NCBI RefSeq assembly: GCF_900177405.1
Contig: NZ_LT840185.1
Span: 2,347,501 to 2,411,500, forward strand
DNA: 64,000 nucleotides
Direction: 5' to 3'
Source: Allosphingosinicella indica
GTDB lineage: Bacteria; Pseudomonadota; Alphaproteobacteria; Sphingomonadales; Sphingomonadaceae
Part shown: piece by piece, positions 37,555-45,983 of the stretch
Numbering within the stretch: the stretch's first letter is position 1
Layout: the number at the start of each line of letters is the position of its first letter
Made by a program: the position numbers and the translations under genes
The notes under the pieces: generated by a model
The model's database searches: none
What the model was told of the DNA's origin: nothing
Seen by the model: the letters and a program-made list of their open reading frames with translations, nothing else

Positions 37555-38483
37555 TGGGTCTCCGAAGCGCCGGCGATCGCGCGCGCGGCATCCTGGGCAT
37601 CGAACGGACGGAGATCGTCGATCCCCTCGCCGATGCCGATGGCGTGAATGGGAAGGCCGTATTTCTCGGCCGCCGCGACGAGCACGCCGCCACGCGCCGT
37701 CCCGTCAAGCTTGGTCATGACGAGACCGGTGACGCCGGCGACTTCCTTGAACACCTCGATTTGGCTGAGCGCATTCTGGCCGGTGGTGGCGTCGAGGACG
37801 AGGACCACGTCGTGTGGCGCCGCCGGGTTGAGGCGGCCGAGGACGCGGCGAATCTTCGCTAGCTCGTCCATTAGACCTTTCTTGTTCTGCAGACGCCCGG
37901 CGGTATCGACAATCAGCACGTCGATACCCTCCGCCGTCGCCTTCTTCACGCCGTCGAAGACGATGGCGGAAGGATCGCCGCCTTCCGGCCCGGTGATGAT
38001 CGGCACGCCGATCCGCTCGGCCCACACCTTGAGCTGACCGATCGCCGCCGCGCGGAAGGTATCGCCCGCCGCCAGCAGCACGCCGTAATCTTGCTCCAGG
38101 AAAAGATGCGCAAGCTTGGCGATGGTGGTGGTCTTGCCCGATCCGTTGACGCCGACGACGAGGATCACCTGCGGGCGCGGAAAGGCGTCGATCTCCAGCG
38201 GCTCGGCCACCGGCGTCAGGATCTTCGCCACCTCCTGCGCGACGATCTCGCGCACGCCCGCTTCGTCCAGCCCGCGCTCGAACCGCTCGGCGGCGAGGCG
38301 CGCGCGCACCTTCGCCGCGGTCGACGGGCCGAGATCGGAGGCGATCAGCGCCTCCTCGATCCCGTCGAGCGTCGCTTCGTCGAGCGCCGCCTTGGTGAAG
38401 AGGCCGGTGAGATTGTCGCCGAGACGGTCGGACGTCTTGCGGAAGCCGGAACGCATCCGCTCATACCAGGGGCTTTCGGTCAC
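37551..38483 (-). CDS. ftsY: Signal recognition particle receptor FtsY
   Basis: This SRP receptor GTPase docks ribosome–SRP complexes at the membrane for insertion of membrane proteins. The NG domain is complete: LVVGVNGSGKTTTIAKLAH-type P-loop, DTAGRLQNK, and TKLDGTARGG. At 310 residues it is short, with no extended acidic A domain. It overlaps mtaB and yciB by 4 bases each. Its partner Ffh is encoded 4 kb away at 42394. Confidence 0.96.
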   Translation of the reverse strand: MTESPWYERMRSGFRKTSDRLGDNLTGLFTKAALDEATLDGIEEALIASDLGPSTAAKVRARLAAERFERGLDEAGVREIVAQEVAKILTPVAEPLEIDAFPRPQVILVVGVNGSGKTTTIAKLAHLFLEQDYGVLLAAGDTFRAAAIGQLKVWAERIGVPIITGPEGGDPSAIVFDGVKKATAEGIDVLIVDTAGRLQNKKGLMDELAKIRRVLGRLNPAAPHDVVLVLDATTGQNALSQIEVFKEVAGVTGLVMTKLDGTARGGVLVAAAEKYGLPIHAIGIGEGIDDLRPFDAQDAARAIAGASETQ

Positions 38484-39715
38484 GCAGGCTCCGCGATCAG
38501 CATATCATTCTCCAGTCCGGCGATCCGCACGGCCGCGATCTGCCCCACGGGGCCGGGTGAGGGAAGCCGGACGGGCGCGAAATTCTCGGCATGGCCGCTG
38601 CCGCCGCGCTCGCGCAGCACGTTTTGGGTCGTGCCGATCATGGTGCTCAGCCAGTTCGTTCGCCGGCGCTCACTCGCTTCGCGCAGCTTTCGAGCGCGCG
38701 CACGAGCCACGGCAGGCTCGACCTGCGGCATCCGCGCCGCCGGCGTGCCGACGCGTGGCGAATAAGGGAAGATATGCGCCATGACGATGTCGCAATCGTC
38801 GATCAGGCGGAGGCTGTTCGCCGCCATCGCATCGTCCTCGGTCGGGAAACCGGCGATGAGGTCGGCGCCGATCGCGACTTCCGGGCGCCGCGCCTTGATC
38901 CGGGCGACCATCTCCACCGCCTGCGCGCGGCTGTGACGGCGCTTCATGCGCTTCAGCACCATATCGTCACCGGCCTGCAGCGAGAGGTGAAGGTGCGGCA
39001 TCATCCGCGGCTCGTCGGTGATCAGATCGAACAGCCGGTCGTCGATCTCGACGCTGTCGATCGAGGAAAGGCGGAGGCGCGGCAGCTCCGGCACATGGCG
39101 CAGGATACGCTCGACCAGCCCGCCCAAAGTCGGCGAGCCGGGTAAATCGGGGCCGTAGCTGGTGACGTCCACGCCGGTCAGCACTACCTCGCGATAGCCG
39201 TCGTCGATCAGCGCCTTGATGCGGTCGATAACCAGCCCGGCGGGCACCGAGCGGCTGTTGCCGCGGCCATAGGGGATGATGCAGAAGGTGCAGCGATGGT
39301 CGCAGCCGTTCTGCACCTCGACGAAGGCGCGCGAGTGCGATGCAAAGCCCGAGACGAGGTGCGGCGCGGTCTCGCGTACCCGCATGATGTCGGCGACGCG
39401 CACCCTGGCTGCGTCGCCCGCGAAGCTCTCCGCTTCGAACTTCTCGCGATTGCCGATCACGTGCGCCACTTCGGGCATCGCCGCGAACGTGCCGGGGTCG
39501 ATCTGCGCGGCGCAGCCGGTGACGAAGACGCGGGCATCCGGCCGGTCGCGCTTGGCCTTGCGGATGGCTTGGCGGGTCTGACGCACCGCGGATTGGGTGA
39601 CGGCGCAGCTATTGACGATCACCAGATCGTCCGCGTCGCCGGCGAGCATCCGCATCGCCTCACTCTCCGCCATGTTGAGGCGGCAGCCAAGCGTGATGAC
39701 CTCCGCGCCGCTCAT
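38480..39715 (-). CDS. mtaB: tRNA (t6A37) methylthiotransferase MtaB
   Basis: This radical-SAM enzyme converts t6A37 to ms2t6A37 in tRNAs reading ANN codons. The UPF0004 N-terminal domain (MSGAEVITLGCRLNMAESEA) holds one cluster, and the radical-SAM motif is GCDHRCTFCIIPYGRG. The C-terminal domain is TRAM-like (TQNVLRERGGSGHAENFAPV). It has 411 residues. It overlaps dapF and ftsY by 4 bases each. Confidence 0.94.
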   Translation of the reverse strand: MSGAEVITLGCRLNMAESEAMRMLAGDADDLVIVNSCAVTQSAVRQTRQAIRKAKRDRPDARVFVTGCAAQIDPGTFAAMPEVAHVIGNREKFEAESFAGDAARVRVADIMRVRETAPHLVSGFASHSRAFVEVQNGCDHRCTFCIIPYGRGNSRSVPAGLVIDRIKALIDDGYREVVLTGVDVTSYGPDLPGSPTLGGLVERILRHVPELPRLRLSSIDSVEIDDRLFDLITDEPRMMPHLHLSLQAGDDMVLKRMKRRHSRAQAVEMVARIKARRPEVAIGADLIAGFPTEDDAMAANSLRLIDDCDIVMAHIFPYSPRVGTPAARMPQVEPAVARARARKLREASERRRTNWLSTMIGTTQNVLRERGGSGHAENFAPVRLPSPGPVGQIAAVRIAGLENDMLIAEPA

Positions 39716-40515
39716 GCCAGCGTCTCCAGGTCGATCTCGCCTTCATAGACGTGGGTGGCGGGTCCGGTCATGCGGATCGTCCCGTCGGGCTGCCAATCGA
39801 TCTCCAACGCGCCGCCGGGGAGGTGAACCGTCACCGGGCTCGTCACCAGCTTGCGGCGGATCGCCGCCACGGCGGTGGCACAGGCGCCAGTGCCGCAAGC
39901 GCGGGTGAGGCCAGCGCCGCGTTCCCAGACTCGAAGGCGGATCGCGCCGTCCGTCACGCTCGCCACGTTGACGTTGACCCGTCCGGGAAACAACGGATCG
40001 CGCTCGATCTGCGGCCCCAGCCGGTCGAGCGGGACGGCATCGGCATCGGGCACGAAGAAGATGACGTGCGGGTTGCCGACATTCACCGCGGCGGGGTCGT
40101 GCAGATCTTCCCAGCCGACCGGCATGGCCTCGGTATCCATCGCATAGGCAAGCGGCATCTCGTCCCAGCCGAAGCGCGGAGCGCCCATATCGATCGAAAT
40201 GCCGGCCGCGTCGGCCGAGGCCGCGATCACGCCGCCTGCGGTCTCGATCGCCGGTCTGCCGCCGACGAGCAGGGCGACGCAGCGGCTGGCGTTGCCGCAC
40301 GCCTCGACCTCGCCGCCGTCGGCGTTGAAAATGCGCATCGCGAGATCGGCGATGCGCGACGGACCGAGCAGGATCACCTGATCGCAGCCGATGCCCGTGC
40401 GGCGATCGGCGATGGCGCGCGCCAGCGTCTCGCTCATCGCCAGCGGTTCCTCGCGCGCGTCGAACAGCGCGAAGTCGTTGCCCAGGCCGTGCATCTTGTG
40501 AAAGCGCCGCATCAT
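39712..40515 (-). CDS. dapF: Diaminopimelate epimerase
   Basis: This interconverts LL- and meso-diaminopimelate for peptidoglycan and lysine synthesis. The two active-site cysteines are in EACGNASRC and RACGTGACA. The N-terminus FHKMHGLGNDFALFD is typical. It has 267 residues from the first of two consecutive ATG codons (40515, 40512). It is the first gene of the dapF-mtaB-ftsY-yciB operon, and a gap of about 40 bases separates it from the GGDEF/EAL gene. Confidence 0.95.
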   Translation of the reverse strand: MMRRFHKMHGLGNDFALFDAREEPLAMSETLARAIADRRTGIGCDQVILLGPSRIADLAMRIFNADGGEVEACGNASRCVALLVGGRPAIETAGGVIAASADAAGISIDMGAPRFGWDEMPLAYAMDTEAMPVGWEDLHDPAAVNVGNPHVIFFVPDADAVPLDRLGPQIERDPLFPGRVNVNVASVTDGAIRLRVWERGAGLTRACGTGACATAVAAIRRKLVTSPVTVHLPGGALEIDWQPDGTIRMTGPATHVYEGEIDLETLA

Positions 40516-40554
40516 GCTGCGCAGCGATCTAGGGTGCGGGGGGGATCAAGTCCA

Positions 40555-42204
40555 CTAGCCGGCGCGGCGGACGGTCTGCGACGGTGCGGCGACCGCGACC
40601 GGCGCCGCGGCGAGCAGATTGCGCGCCGCCAGCATCGGCTCGACCTCGGCGGCGGGCATCGGCCGGCCGAACAGCCAGCCTTGACCCTTGAAATGGCCGA
40701 TCGCGCGGAGCCGTTCCAAAATCTGCGTGTCCTCGATCCCCTCGGCGGTGACTGCGAGACCTAGGCTCTCGGCAAGGCGCGCGATGGCGCTGACGATCGC
40801 GCGGCTCTCCGAATTGTCGGTCAGCGACTGGACGAAGCTGCGGTCGATCTTGATCCGGTCGAAGGGCAGGGCGCGCAGGTGCCCGAGACTGGAATAGCCC
40901 GTCCCAAAATCGTCGAGCGCGATGCGGATGCCCTGGTTCTTGAGGCTGGCGATGATCGATTGGGCGAGGCCGAGATTCTCGAACAGCGAGCTTTCGGTGA
41001 TCTCCACCTCCAGCCGCTCGGGCGGGAAATTGGTCTCGACGAGCAGCTTCACCAGCTTCTGCGCGAGCCACGGGTCCTTGAGCTGGGTCGGCGAGATATT
41101 GACCGACAGCGTCAGCGCCGGATCCCAATGCCGCGCGATTTCTAGGCCTTGGCGGAACACCGACAGCGAGAGATCGGAAATCAGCCCACTTTCCTCCGCC
41201 ACGTCGATGAATTCGTCTGGCGGCACCAGTCCACGCTCGGGATGGTTCCAGCGCGCCAGCATCTCGAAGCCGTGGAGCGCGCCGCTCTCCAGATCGATCT
41301 GCTGCTCGAAGAAGGGTACGAACTCGCCGGCGGGAACCCCGCGACGTAGGCCCGCCTCTGTCTCGTTGCGGTTGCGAAGCTCGCGCTCTAGCGTGGCATC
41401 GAACCAGGCGCGTTCACCGCGGCCTTCCTTCTTGGCGGCGCACATCGCGATGTCGGCGCGGCGCAGCAGGGGATCGGACCGGTCGCACTCCTGGTCGGTG
41501 CAGGCGATCCCCGCCGATGCGCTGACGTGGACATGCACCCCGCCCAAGTCGACGGCGGTGCCCAGGTGCGCGACGATCGTCGCCGCGACCGAGTCCACGG
41601 CGTCGGGCCGATCGGGATCGAAGCGGAACGCGACGCCGAATTCGTCGGCGCCGAGCCGCGCGACCACGGCATCGCCGGGCGTCGCCGCCTGGATCAGGTC
41701 GGCAGCGTGGCGGAGCAGGAGATCGCCGGTGAGATGGCCGTGGAGCTCGTTCACCGACTTGAAGCCGTCGATATCGATGACGATCAGCGCGACCGAGCGC
41801 ACCTTGGGACCATTGCCGAGCAGCTCGGCGATGCAGGCGGCGAAGGCGCGGCGGTTGTAGAGACCGGTCAGCGGATCGGTCGAAGCCAGCGATCGTGCGC
41901 GGCGCTCGGCCGCCTCGCGATCGCGAATGAGGGTCACCGTGTCGCGATAGCGACGGATCCCGTAGAGCGTGAGCGCAACGTTGACGAGCAGCAGGCAGAG
42001 GACGAGCGTGCTGTTGTCCGCGCCAAACCGGGTCAGCAGCGCAGCGGCGCTCTCGACGCCGAAATTGCCGATCGCCGCGAGCAGCAGCAATATGCCGACC
42101 GCGACCCCGATGATCACAAAGTCCCGATTGGCGGAATGGCCCGTACCTGGATGTATCCGCTTGTCCGCCATTGCCTTTTCGGTGTTACTCCACACGGCGC
42201 GCAT
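40555..42204 (-). CDS. GGDEF/EAL protein with an altered GGDEF motif
   Basis: A c-di-GMP signalling protein of about 550 residues. Two transmembrane helices (FVIIGVAVGILLLLAAIGN; LVLCLLLVNVALTLYGI) precede a GGDEF domain and an EAL domain. The active-site loop reads RLGADEFG, so the second Gly is Ala. The EAL domain retains EML, ITESSL, DDFGTGYSSL, KIDRSFV and AEGIE, so phosphodiesterase activity looks possible and cyclase activity reduced or lost. The start is uncertain: ATG 42204, GTG 42213 or ATG 42171, the last with AAAGG just upstream. Confidence 0.85.
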   Translation of the reverse strand: MRAVWSNTEKAMADKRIHPGTGHSANRDFVIIGVAVGILLLLAAIGNFGVESAAALLTRFGADNSTLVLCLLLVNVALTLYGIRRYRDTVTLIRDREAAERRARSLASTDPLTGLYNRRAFAACIAELLGNGPKVRSVALIVIDIDGFKSVNELHGHLTGDLLLRHAADLIQAATPGDAVVARLGADEFGVAFRFDPDRPDAVDSVAATIVAHLGTAVDLGGVHVHVSASAGIACTDQECDRSDPLLRRADIAMCAAKKEGRGERAWFDATLERELRNRNETEAGLRRGVPAGEFVPFFEQQIDLESGALHGFEMLARWNHPERGLVPPDEFIDVAEESGLISDLSLSVFRQGLEIARHWDPALTLSVNISPTQLKDPWLAQKLVKLLVETNFPPERLEVEITESSLFENLGLAQSIIASLKNQGIRIALDDFGTGYSSLGHLRALPFDRIKIDRSFVQSLTDNSESRAIVSAIARLAESLGLAVTAEGIEDTQILERLRAIGHFKGQGWLFGRPMPAAEVEPMLAARNLLAAAPVAVAAPSQTVRRAG

Positions 42205-42205
42205 G

Positions 42206-42214
42206 TTATCCACA
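42206..42214 (+). promoter_or_regulatory. Perfect DnaA-box 9-mer
   Basis: TTATCCACA lies at the 5' end of the GGDEF/EAL gene, facing ffh. A single box may be regulatory or a chance match; no cluster of boxes is visible nearby. Confidence 0.4.
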
Positions 42215-42393
42215 GGCCTGTGAAGAAGCTGTTAACCCCGGCCGCGCTTGCCTTCGGGGGGCGTGGCGGTTAAAGGCGCGGCCATTCGATCCCAAGATCG
42301 ATGACGATCGGGCGTCCCGGGACGCGCGCTGGCCGGCGAGGTTTCGCCCGCCGGCGCTTTCTCGTTTGGCGTTCCGATCGGGGAAGGAAGACC

Positions 42394-43851
42394 ATGTTCG
42401 ACAGCCTCAGCGACCGCCTTTCCGGTGTGTTCGATCGTCTCCGCGGGCGCGGCGCGCTCAATGAGGCGGACGTGCGCGCGGCCATGCGTGAGGTTCGGAT
42501 CGCGCTTCTCGAAGCGGACGTGTCGCTTCCGGTGGTGCGCGAGTTCGTCGACAAGGCGACCGAGCGCGCGGTCGGCCAGCAGGTTCTGAAATCGGTCACG
42601 CCCGGCCAGCAGGTCGTCAAGATCGTCAACGACGCACTGGTCGAGATGCTCGGCGCCGAGGCGTCCGACCTTGATCTCGACGTCTCGCCGCCCGCGGTCG
42701 TGATGATGGTCGGCCTCCAGGGCTCGGGCAAGACGACGACCACCGCGAAGATCGCCAAGCGGCTCGCGGGCAAGGACCGCAAGAAGGTGATGATGGCGTC
42801 GCTCGACGTCGCCCGCCCGGCCGCGCAGGAGCAGCTCGCCGTGCTCGGCCGCCAGGCGGATGTCGCGACGCTGCCGATCGTCGCCGGCCAGCAGCCGGTC
42901 GACATCGCGCGGCGTGCGCTCCAGGCCGCGAAGCTTCAGGGCTTCGACGTGCTGATGCTCGATACCGCGGGCCGGCTCCACGTCGATCAGGCGCTGATGG
43001 AGGAGATGAAGGCGGTCGCCGACGTCGCGACCCCGCAGGAAATCCTCCTCGTCGTCGATGCGCTGACCGGCCAAGACGCGGTCAACGTCGCGAAGAATTT
43101 CTCGGATCAGGTGCCGCTTACTGGTGTGGTGCTGACCCGTCTCGACGGCGACGCGCGCGGTGGCGCGGCGCTCTCCATGCGCGCCGTCACCGGCAAGCCG
43201 ATCAAGTTCGCCGGCGTCGGCGAGGCGCTCGACAAGATCGAGGCCTTCCATCCCGAGCGGATCGCCGGCCGCATCCTCGGCATGGGCGACGTCGTCGGCC
43301 TTGTCGAGCGCGCCGCGGAGACCATCCAGCAGGACGAGGCCGAAGCGCTCGCCAAGAAGATGGCGAAGGGGCAGTTCGATCTGAACGACCTGCGCAATCA
43401 GCTCCAGCAGATGCAGCGGATGGGCGGGCTCGGCGCGCTTGCCTCGATGATGCCCGGCATGAAAAAGCTCGCCGGCGTCGCCGAACGCGCGCAGGACGAC
43501 AAGACGCTCGGCCGGCTCGACGCGATCATCACCTCGATGACGCCCCGGGAGCGCGCCAAGCCCGAGCTGATGAATGCCAAACGCAAGATTCGCGTCGCCA
43601 ACGGGTCGGGCACTACGGTGCAGGACGTCAACCGCCTCCTGAAGATGCATCAGGAGATGGCGAACGCGATGAAGAAGATCCGCAAGATGGGCGGGCTCGG
43701 CAAGCTCGCCGCCATGTTCGGCGGCGGCGGCGGGCTCGGCGGCATGTTGGGCGGGGCAGGGGGTGCGCTCCCGCCCGGCCTTCCGGGGCCTGGCGGCGGC
43801 AGCGCGCCGTTCAACCTGCCCCCCGGTTTCGACAAGTTTTTGAAGAAATAG
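42394..43851 (+). CDS. ffh: Signal recognition particle protein Ffh
   Basis: This is the SRP GTPase that binds 4.5S RNA and nascent signal sequences. The NG domain has GLQGSGKTTTTAKIAKRL, DTAGRLHVD and TRLDGDARGG. The M domain follows with its methionine-rich helices (LQQMQRMGGLGALASMMPGM) and RNA-binding IITSMTPRERAKPELMNAKR. The frame opens at 42301, but I use ATG 42394 with GGAAGGAAG upstream; 485 residues. The C-terminal tail is Gly/Pro-rich. It begins the ffh-rpsP-rimM run; its 180-base leader has no other gene. Confidence 0.96.
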   Translation: MFDSLSDRLSGVFDRLRGRGALNEADVRAAMREVRIALLEADVSLPVVREFVDKATERAVGQQVLKSVTPGQQVVKIVNDALVEMLGAEASDLDLDVSPPAVVMMVGLQGSGKTTTTAKIAKRLAGKDRKKVMMASLDVARPAAQEQLAVLGRQADVATLPIVAGQQPVDIARRALQAAKLQGFDVLMLDTAGRLHVDQALMEEMKAVADVATPQEILLVVDALTGQDAVNVAKNFSDQVPLTGVVLTRLDGDARGGAALSMRAVTGKPIKFAGVGEALDKIEAFHPERIAGRILGMGDVVGLVERAAETIQQDEAEALAKKMAKGQFDLNDLRNQLQQMQRMGGLGALASMMPGMKKLAGVAERAQDDKTLGRLDAIITSMTPRERAKPELMNAKRKIRVANGSGTTVQDVNRLLKMHQEMANAMKKIRKMGGLGKLAAMFGGGGGLGGMLGGAGGALPPGLPGPGGGSAPFNLPPGFDKFLKK

Positions 43852-43878
43852 ACCAGATCACCAGAAAGGATTGATATT

Positions 43879-44451
43879 ATGGCAGTTTCCATTCGTCTGT
43901 CGCGCGGTGGCGCGAAGAAGCGTCCTTATTATCGCATCGTCGTTGCCGACGCGCGTAACCCGCGTGACGGGAAGTTCATCGAGCGTATCGGCAGCTACAA
44001 TCCGCTGCTGGCGAAGGACAATCCCGAGCGCGTGAAACTGGACACCGATCGCGCCAAGCATTGGCTGTCGGTCGGCGCGCAGCCCACCGATCGCGTCCTC
44101 CGCTTCCTCGACGCCGCTGGCGTGCTCGAGCGCGCGGCGCGCAACAACCCGAAGAAGGCCGAGCCGGGCGAGAAGGCGAAGGAGCGCGCCGAGGAGCGTG
44201 CGACCAAGCAGGCCGAGGCCGCCGAGGCTGCCGCTGCCGCCGAAGCCGCGCCCGCCGAAGAGCCCGCGGCTGAAGAAGCTCCCGCCGAGGAAGCGCCTGC
44301 CGCCGAAGCTCCGGCCGAGGAAGCCGCTCCTGAGCAGACCGAAGCCGCCCCCGCCGAAGAGGCGACCAATGAAGGCGAGTCCGCCGAGGCTCCGGCCGAA
44401 GGCGCCGACGAAGCCGCGCCCGCGGAAGGCGCCGAGAAGGCCGAGGGTTGA
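43879..44451 (+). CDS. rpsP: 30S ribosomal protein S16 with a long Ala/Glu/Pro-rich tail
   Basis: Residues 1-90 are a standard S16 ([50 protein letters not shown]). About 100 further residues, from 91 to 190, are almost only Ala, Glu, Pro and Lys, including repeated [10 protein letters not shown] units. The tail should be disordered and strongly acidic. AAAGGA lies upstream of ATG 43879, 27 bases after ffh. It is followed by the rimM hairpin. Confidence 0.95.
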   Translation: MAVSIRLSRGGAKKRPYYRIVVADARNPRDGKFIERIGSYNPLLAKDNPERVKLDTDRAKHWLSVGAQPTDRVLRFLDAAGVLERAARNNPKKAEPGEKAKERAEERATKQAEAAEAAAAAEAAPAEEPAAEEAPAEEAPAAEAPAEEAAPEQTEAAPAEEATNEGESAEAPAEGADEAAPAEGAEKAEG

Positions 44452-44467
44452 TCTCTCGCATCGTCCG

Positions 44468-44492
44468 ACCCCTCCCCGTCGTGGGGAGGGGT
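44468..44492 (+). promoter_or_regulatory. Hairpin covering the rimM ribosome-binding site
   Basis: ACCCCTCCCC (44468-44477) pairs perfectly with GGGGAGGGGT (44483-44492) around a GTCGT loop. The right arm contains the GGAGG sequence positioned 6 bases before the rimM GTG, so the folded form would hide the ribosome-binding site. Similar C/G-rich hairpins are dispersed repeats in sphingomonads, as I recall. Confidence 0.6.
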
Positions 44493-44495
44493 TAG

Positions 44496-44981
44496 GTGGC
44501 CGAACCCCGCGTCACCCTGGCGGCGATTGCCGGGCCGCACGGCATCGATGGTGGCGTGCGCTTGAAGCTGTTCGCCGAAAGCGCGGATGCGATCGCGCGG
44601 TTCGAGCAGGTGCAGGTCGGCGATCGTGAGCTGACGATCAAATCGATGAACGCCGCCGGCGGTCAGCCGATCGCGCGTTTCCATGGCATCGCCGATCGCA
44701 ATGCCGCCGAGGCGCTGCGCGGCCAGCTCGTCACCGTCGCACGCGATGCGCTGCCGCCGCTGGCGGAGGGTGAATATTATCACGTCGACCTGATCGGCCT
44801 TCGCTGCGTCGACTGCGAGGGCGCCGATGTCGGCATCGTCGCCGCGGTCGAGAATTTCGGCGCGGGCGACCTGCTCGAGATAGAGCGCCCCGATGGCAAG
44901 AAGTCGTTGATACCGTTCAAGCCCGGCGTCGCCGATCTCGCGGACGGGACGGTCACGGTCGATCCCGCCTTCCTCGCCTAG
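44496..44981 (+). CDS. rimM: Ribosome maturation factor RimM
   Basis: RimM assists assembly of the 30S head and binds S19. The N-terminal RimM barrel (VTLAAIAGPHGIDGGVRLKLF) and PRC-barrel C-terminus (YYHVDLIGLRCVDCEG; PFKPGVADLADGTVTVDP) are clear. It has 161 residues from GTG 44496. Its TAG stop is read from CTAG, the same four bases that supply the stop of the convergent FAD protein. Normally trmD follows directly; here two genes intervene. Confidence 0.94.
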   Translation: MAEPRVTLAAIAGPHGIDGGVRLKLFAESADAIARFEQVQVGDRELTIKSMNAAGGQPIARFHGIADRNAAEALRGQLVTVARDALPPLAEGEYYHVDLIGLRCVDCEGADVGIVAAVENFGAGDLLEIERPDGKKSLIPFKPGVADLADGTVTVDPAFLA

Positions 44982-45895
44982 CGGACGAGCGGCTTTCCCT
45001 TGGCGAGATCGTTGCGGATGGTGGTCGCGGCGATGCCGGCAGCCCCCATCGCATGGCTGATCTGGTCTAGACCCAGCACCACGTCCCCCGCGGCATAGAG
45101 GCCCGGTACGGTCGTTCGCTGGTGATCGTCGATGATGATGCAGCCGGTTTCCGCCAGCTCGGCGCCGAGCGAGCCCGCGAGATCGGAATGGATGTCCGAT
45201 CCCAGCGCCGGATAGACGCTATCGAAGCGCAGCGGTCCTTTGGCGGTATCGACGACGATGCAATCCTCGTCGATCGCGACCGCATGGCAAGGTCCGTCGA
45301 CCGTCGTAATGCCGAGGTCTTTTAGGCGCTTTGCGTCTTCCCGTCCTAGGGCATGCGCGGCGTCGGGCGCGATGAAGGTGATGTCGGCGGTGTAACCGCG
45401 CAGAAACACGGCCTCGGCAACGCCGTGGCTATCGTCGCCGATGACGCCGACCTTTTTGTCGGTCACCTCATAGCCGTCGCAGATCGGGCAGTAGCGGATC
45501 AGGCCTCGGGCCAGCGCATCGGCGTGGAGATCCTCGTCCATCGGCGGCTTGCGGTTGCTGACTCCGGTGGCGAGCAGTACCGACCGTGCGCGGATCGTGC
45601 CGCCGCCCCAGTGCGCCTCGAAGATGTCGCCGTCCTTGGCGATCCGCATCACCCGCCCGCTCTCGATCCCGGCGCCATATTTCTGCGCCTGCTCCTTCAT
45701 CCGCGCGATGAGATCGGTGCCCGATATGCCCTCGGGAAAGCCGGCGTGGTTATGAGTGCAGGGGATGAGCGCCGCGCGGCTGTCGCCGGCGTCGATCACT
45801 TTCAGCGAAAGATGGAAGCGCGCCAGATAGATGGCCGCCGTCAGCCCGGCCGGGCCGCCGCCGATCACGAGGCAGTCGCAAGGGTTCCCGCTCAT
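44978..45895 (-). CDS. Thioredoxin-reductase-like FAD/NAD(P) oxidoreductase
   Basis: It has 305 residues. The N-terminal FAD motif is CLVIGGGPAGLTAAIYLAR. The central NAD(P) region is VGVIGDDSHGVAEAVFL, which deviates from the usual GxGxxG. The C-terminal FAD motif is PGLYAAGDVVLGLDQISHAMG. A redox pair Cys136-Pro-Ile-Cys139 occupies the thioredoxin reductase position. It could be a thioredoxin/ferredoxin-type reductase or an oxidase of small-molecule dithiols. It lies on the opposite strand, inside the interrupted rpsP-rimM…trmD-rplS operon. Confidence 0.82.
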   Translation of the reverse strand: MSGNPCDCLVIGGGPAGLTAAIYLARFHLSLKVIDAGDSRAALIPCTHNHAGFPEGISGTDLIARMKEQAQKYGAGIESGRVMRIAKDGDIFEAHWGGGTIRARSVLLATGVSNRKPPMDEDLHADALARGLIRYCPICDGYEVTDKKVGVIGDDSHGVAEAVFLRGYTADITFIAPDAAHALGREDAKRLKDLGITTVDGPCHAVAIDEDCIVVDTAKGPLRFDSVYPALGSDIHSDLAGSLGAELAETGCIIIDDHQRTTVPGLYAAGDVVLGLDQISHAMGAAGIAATTIRNDLAKGKPLVR

Positions 45896-45983
45896 GCCCG
45901 ATTAGCGCGCGTCGCGACGGGAGGTTCCCGTCTGGCGTGTCGCATCGCGCAGAGCTAGACGATCGAGAAAAGGGGAGCCGAGG

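Noticed and set aside
42206-42393. Replication origin
   Set aside because: Only one DnaA box and no AT-rich unwinding region or origin-type genes.
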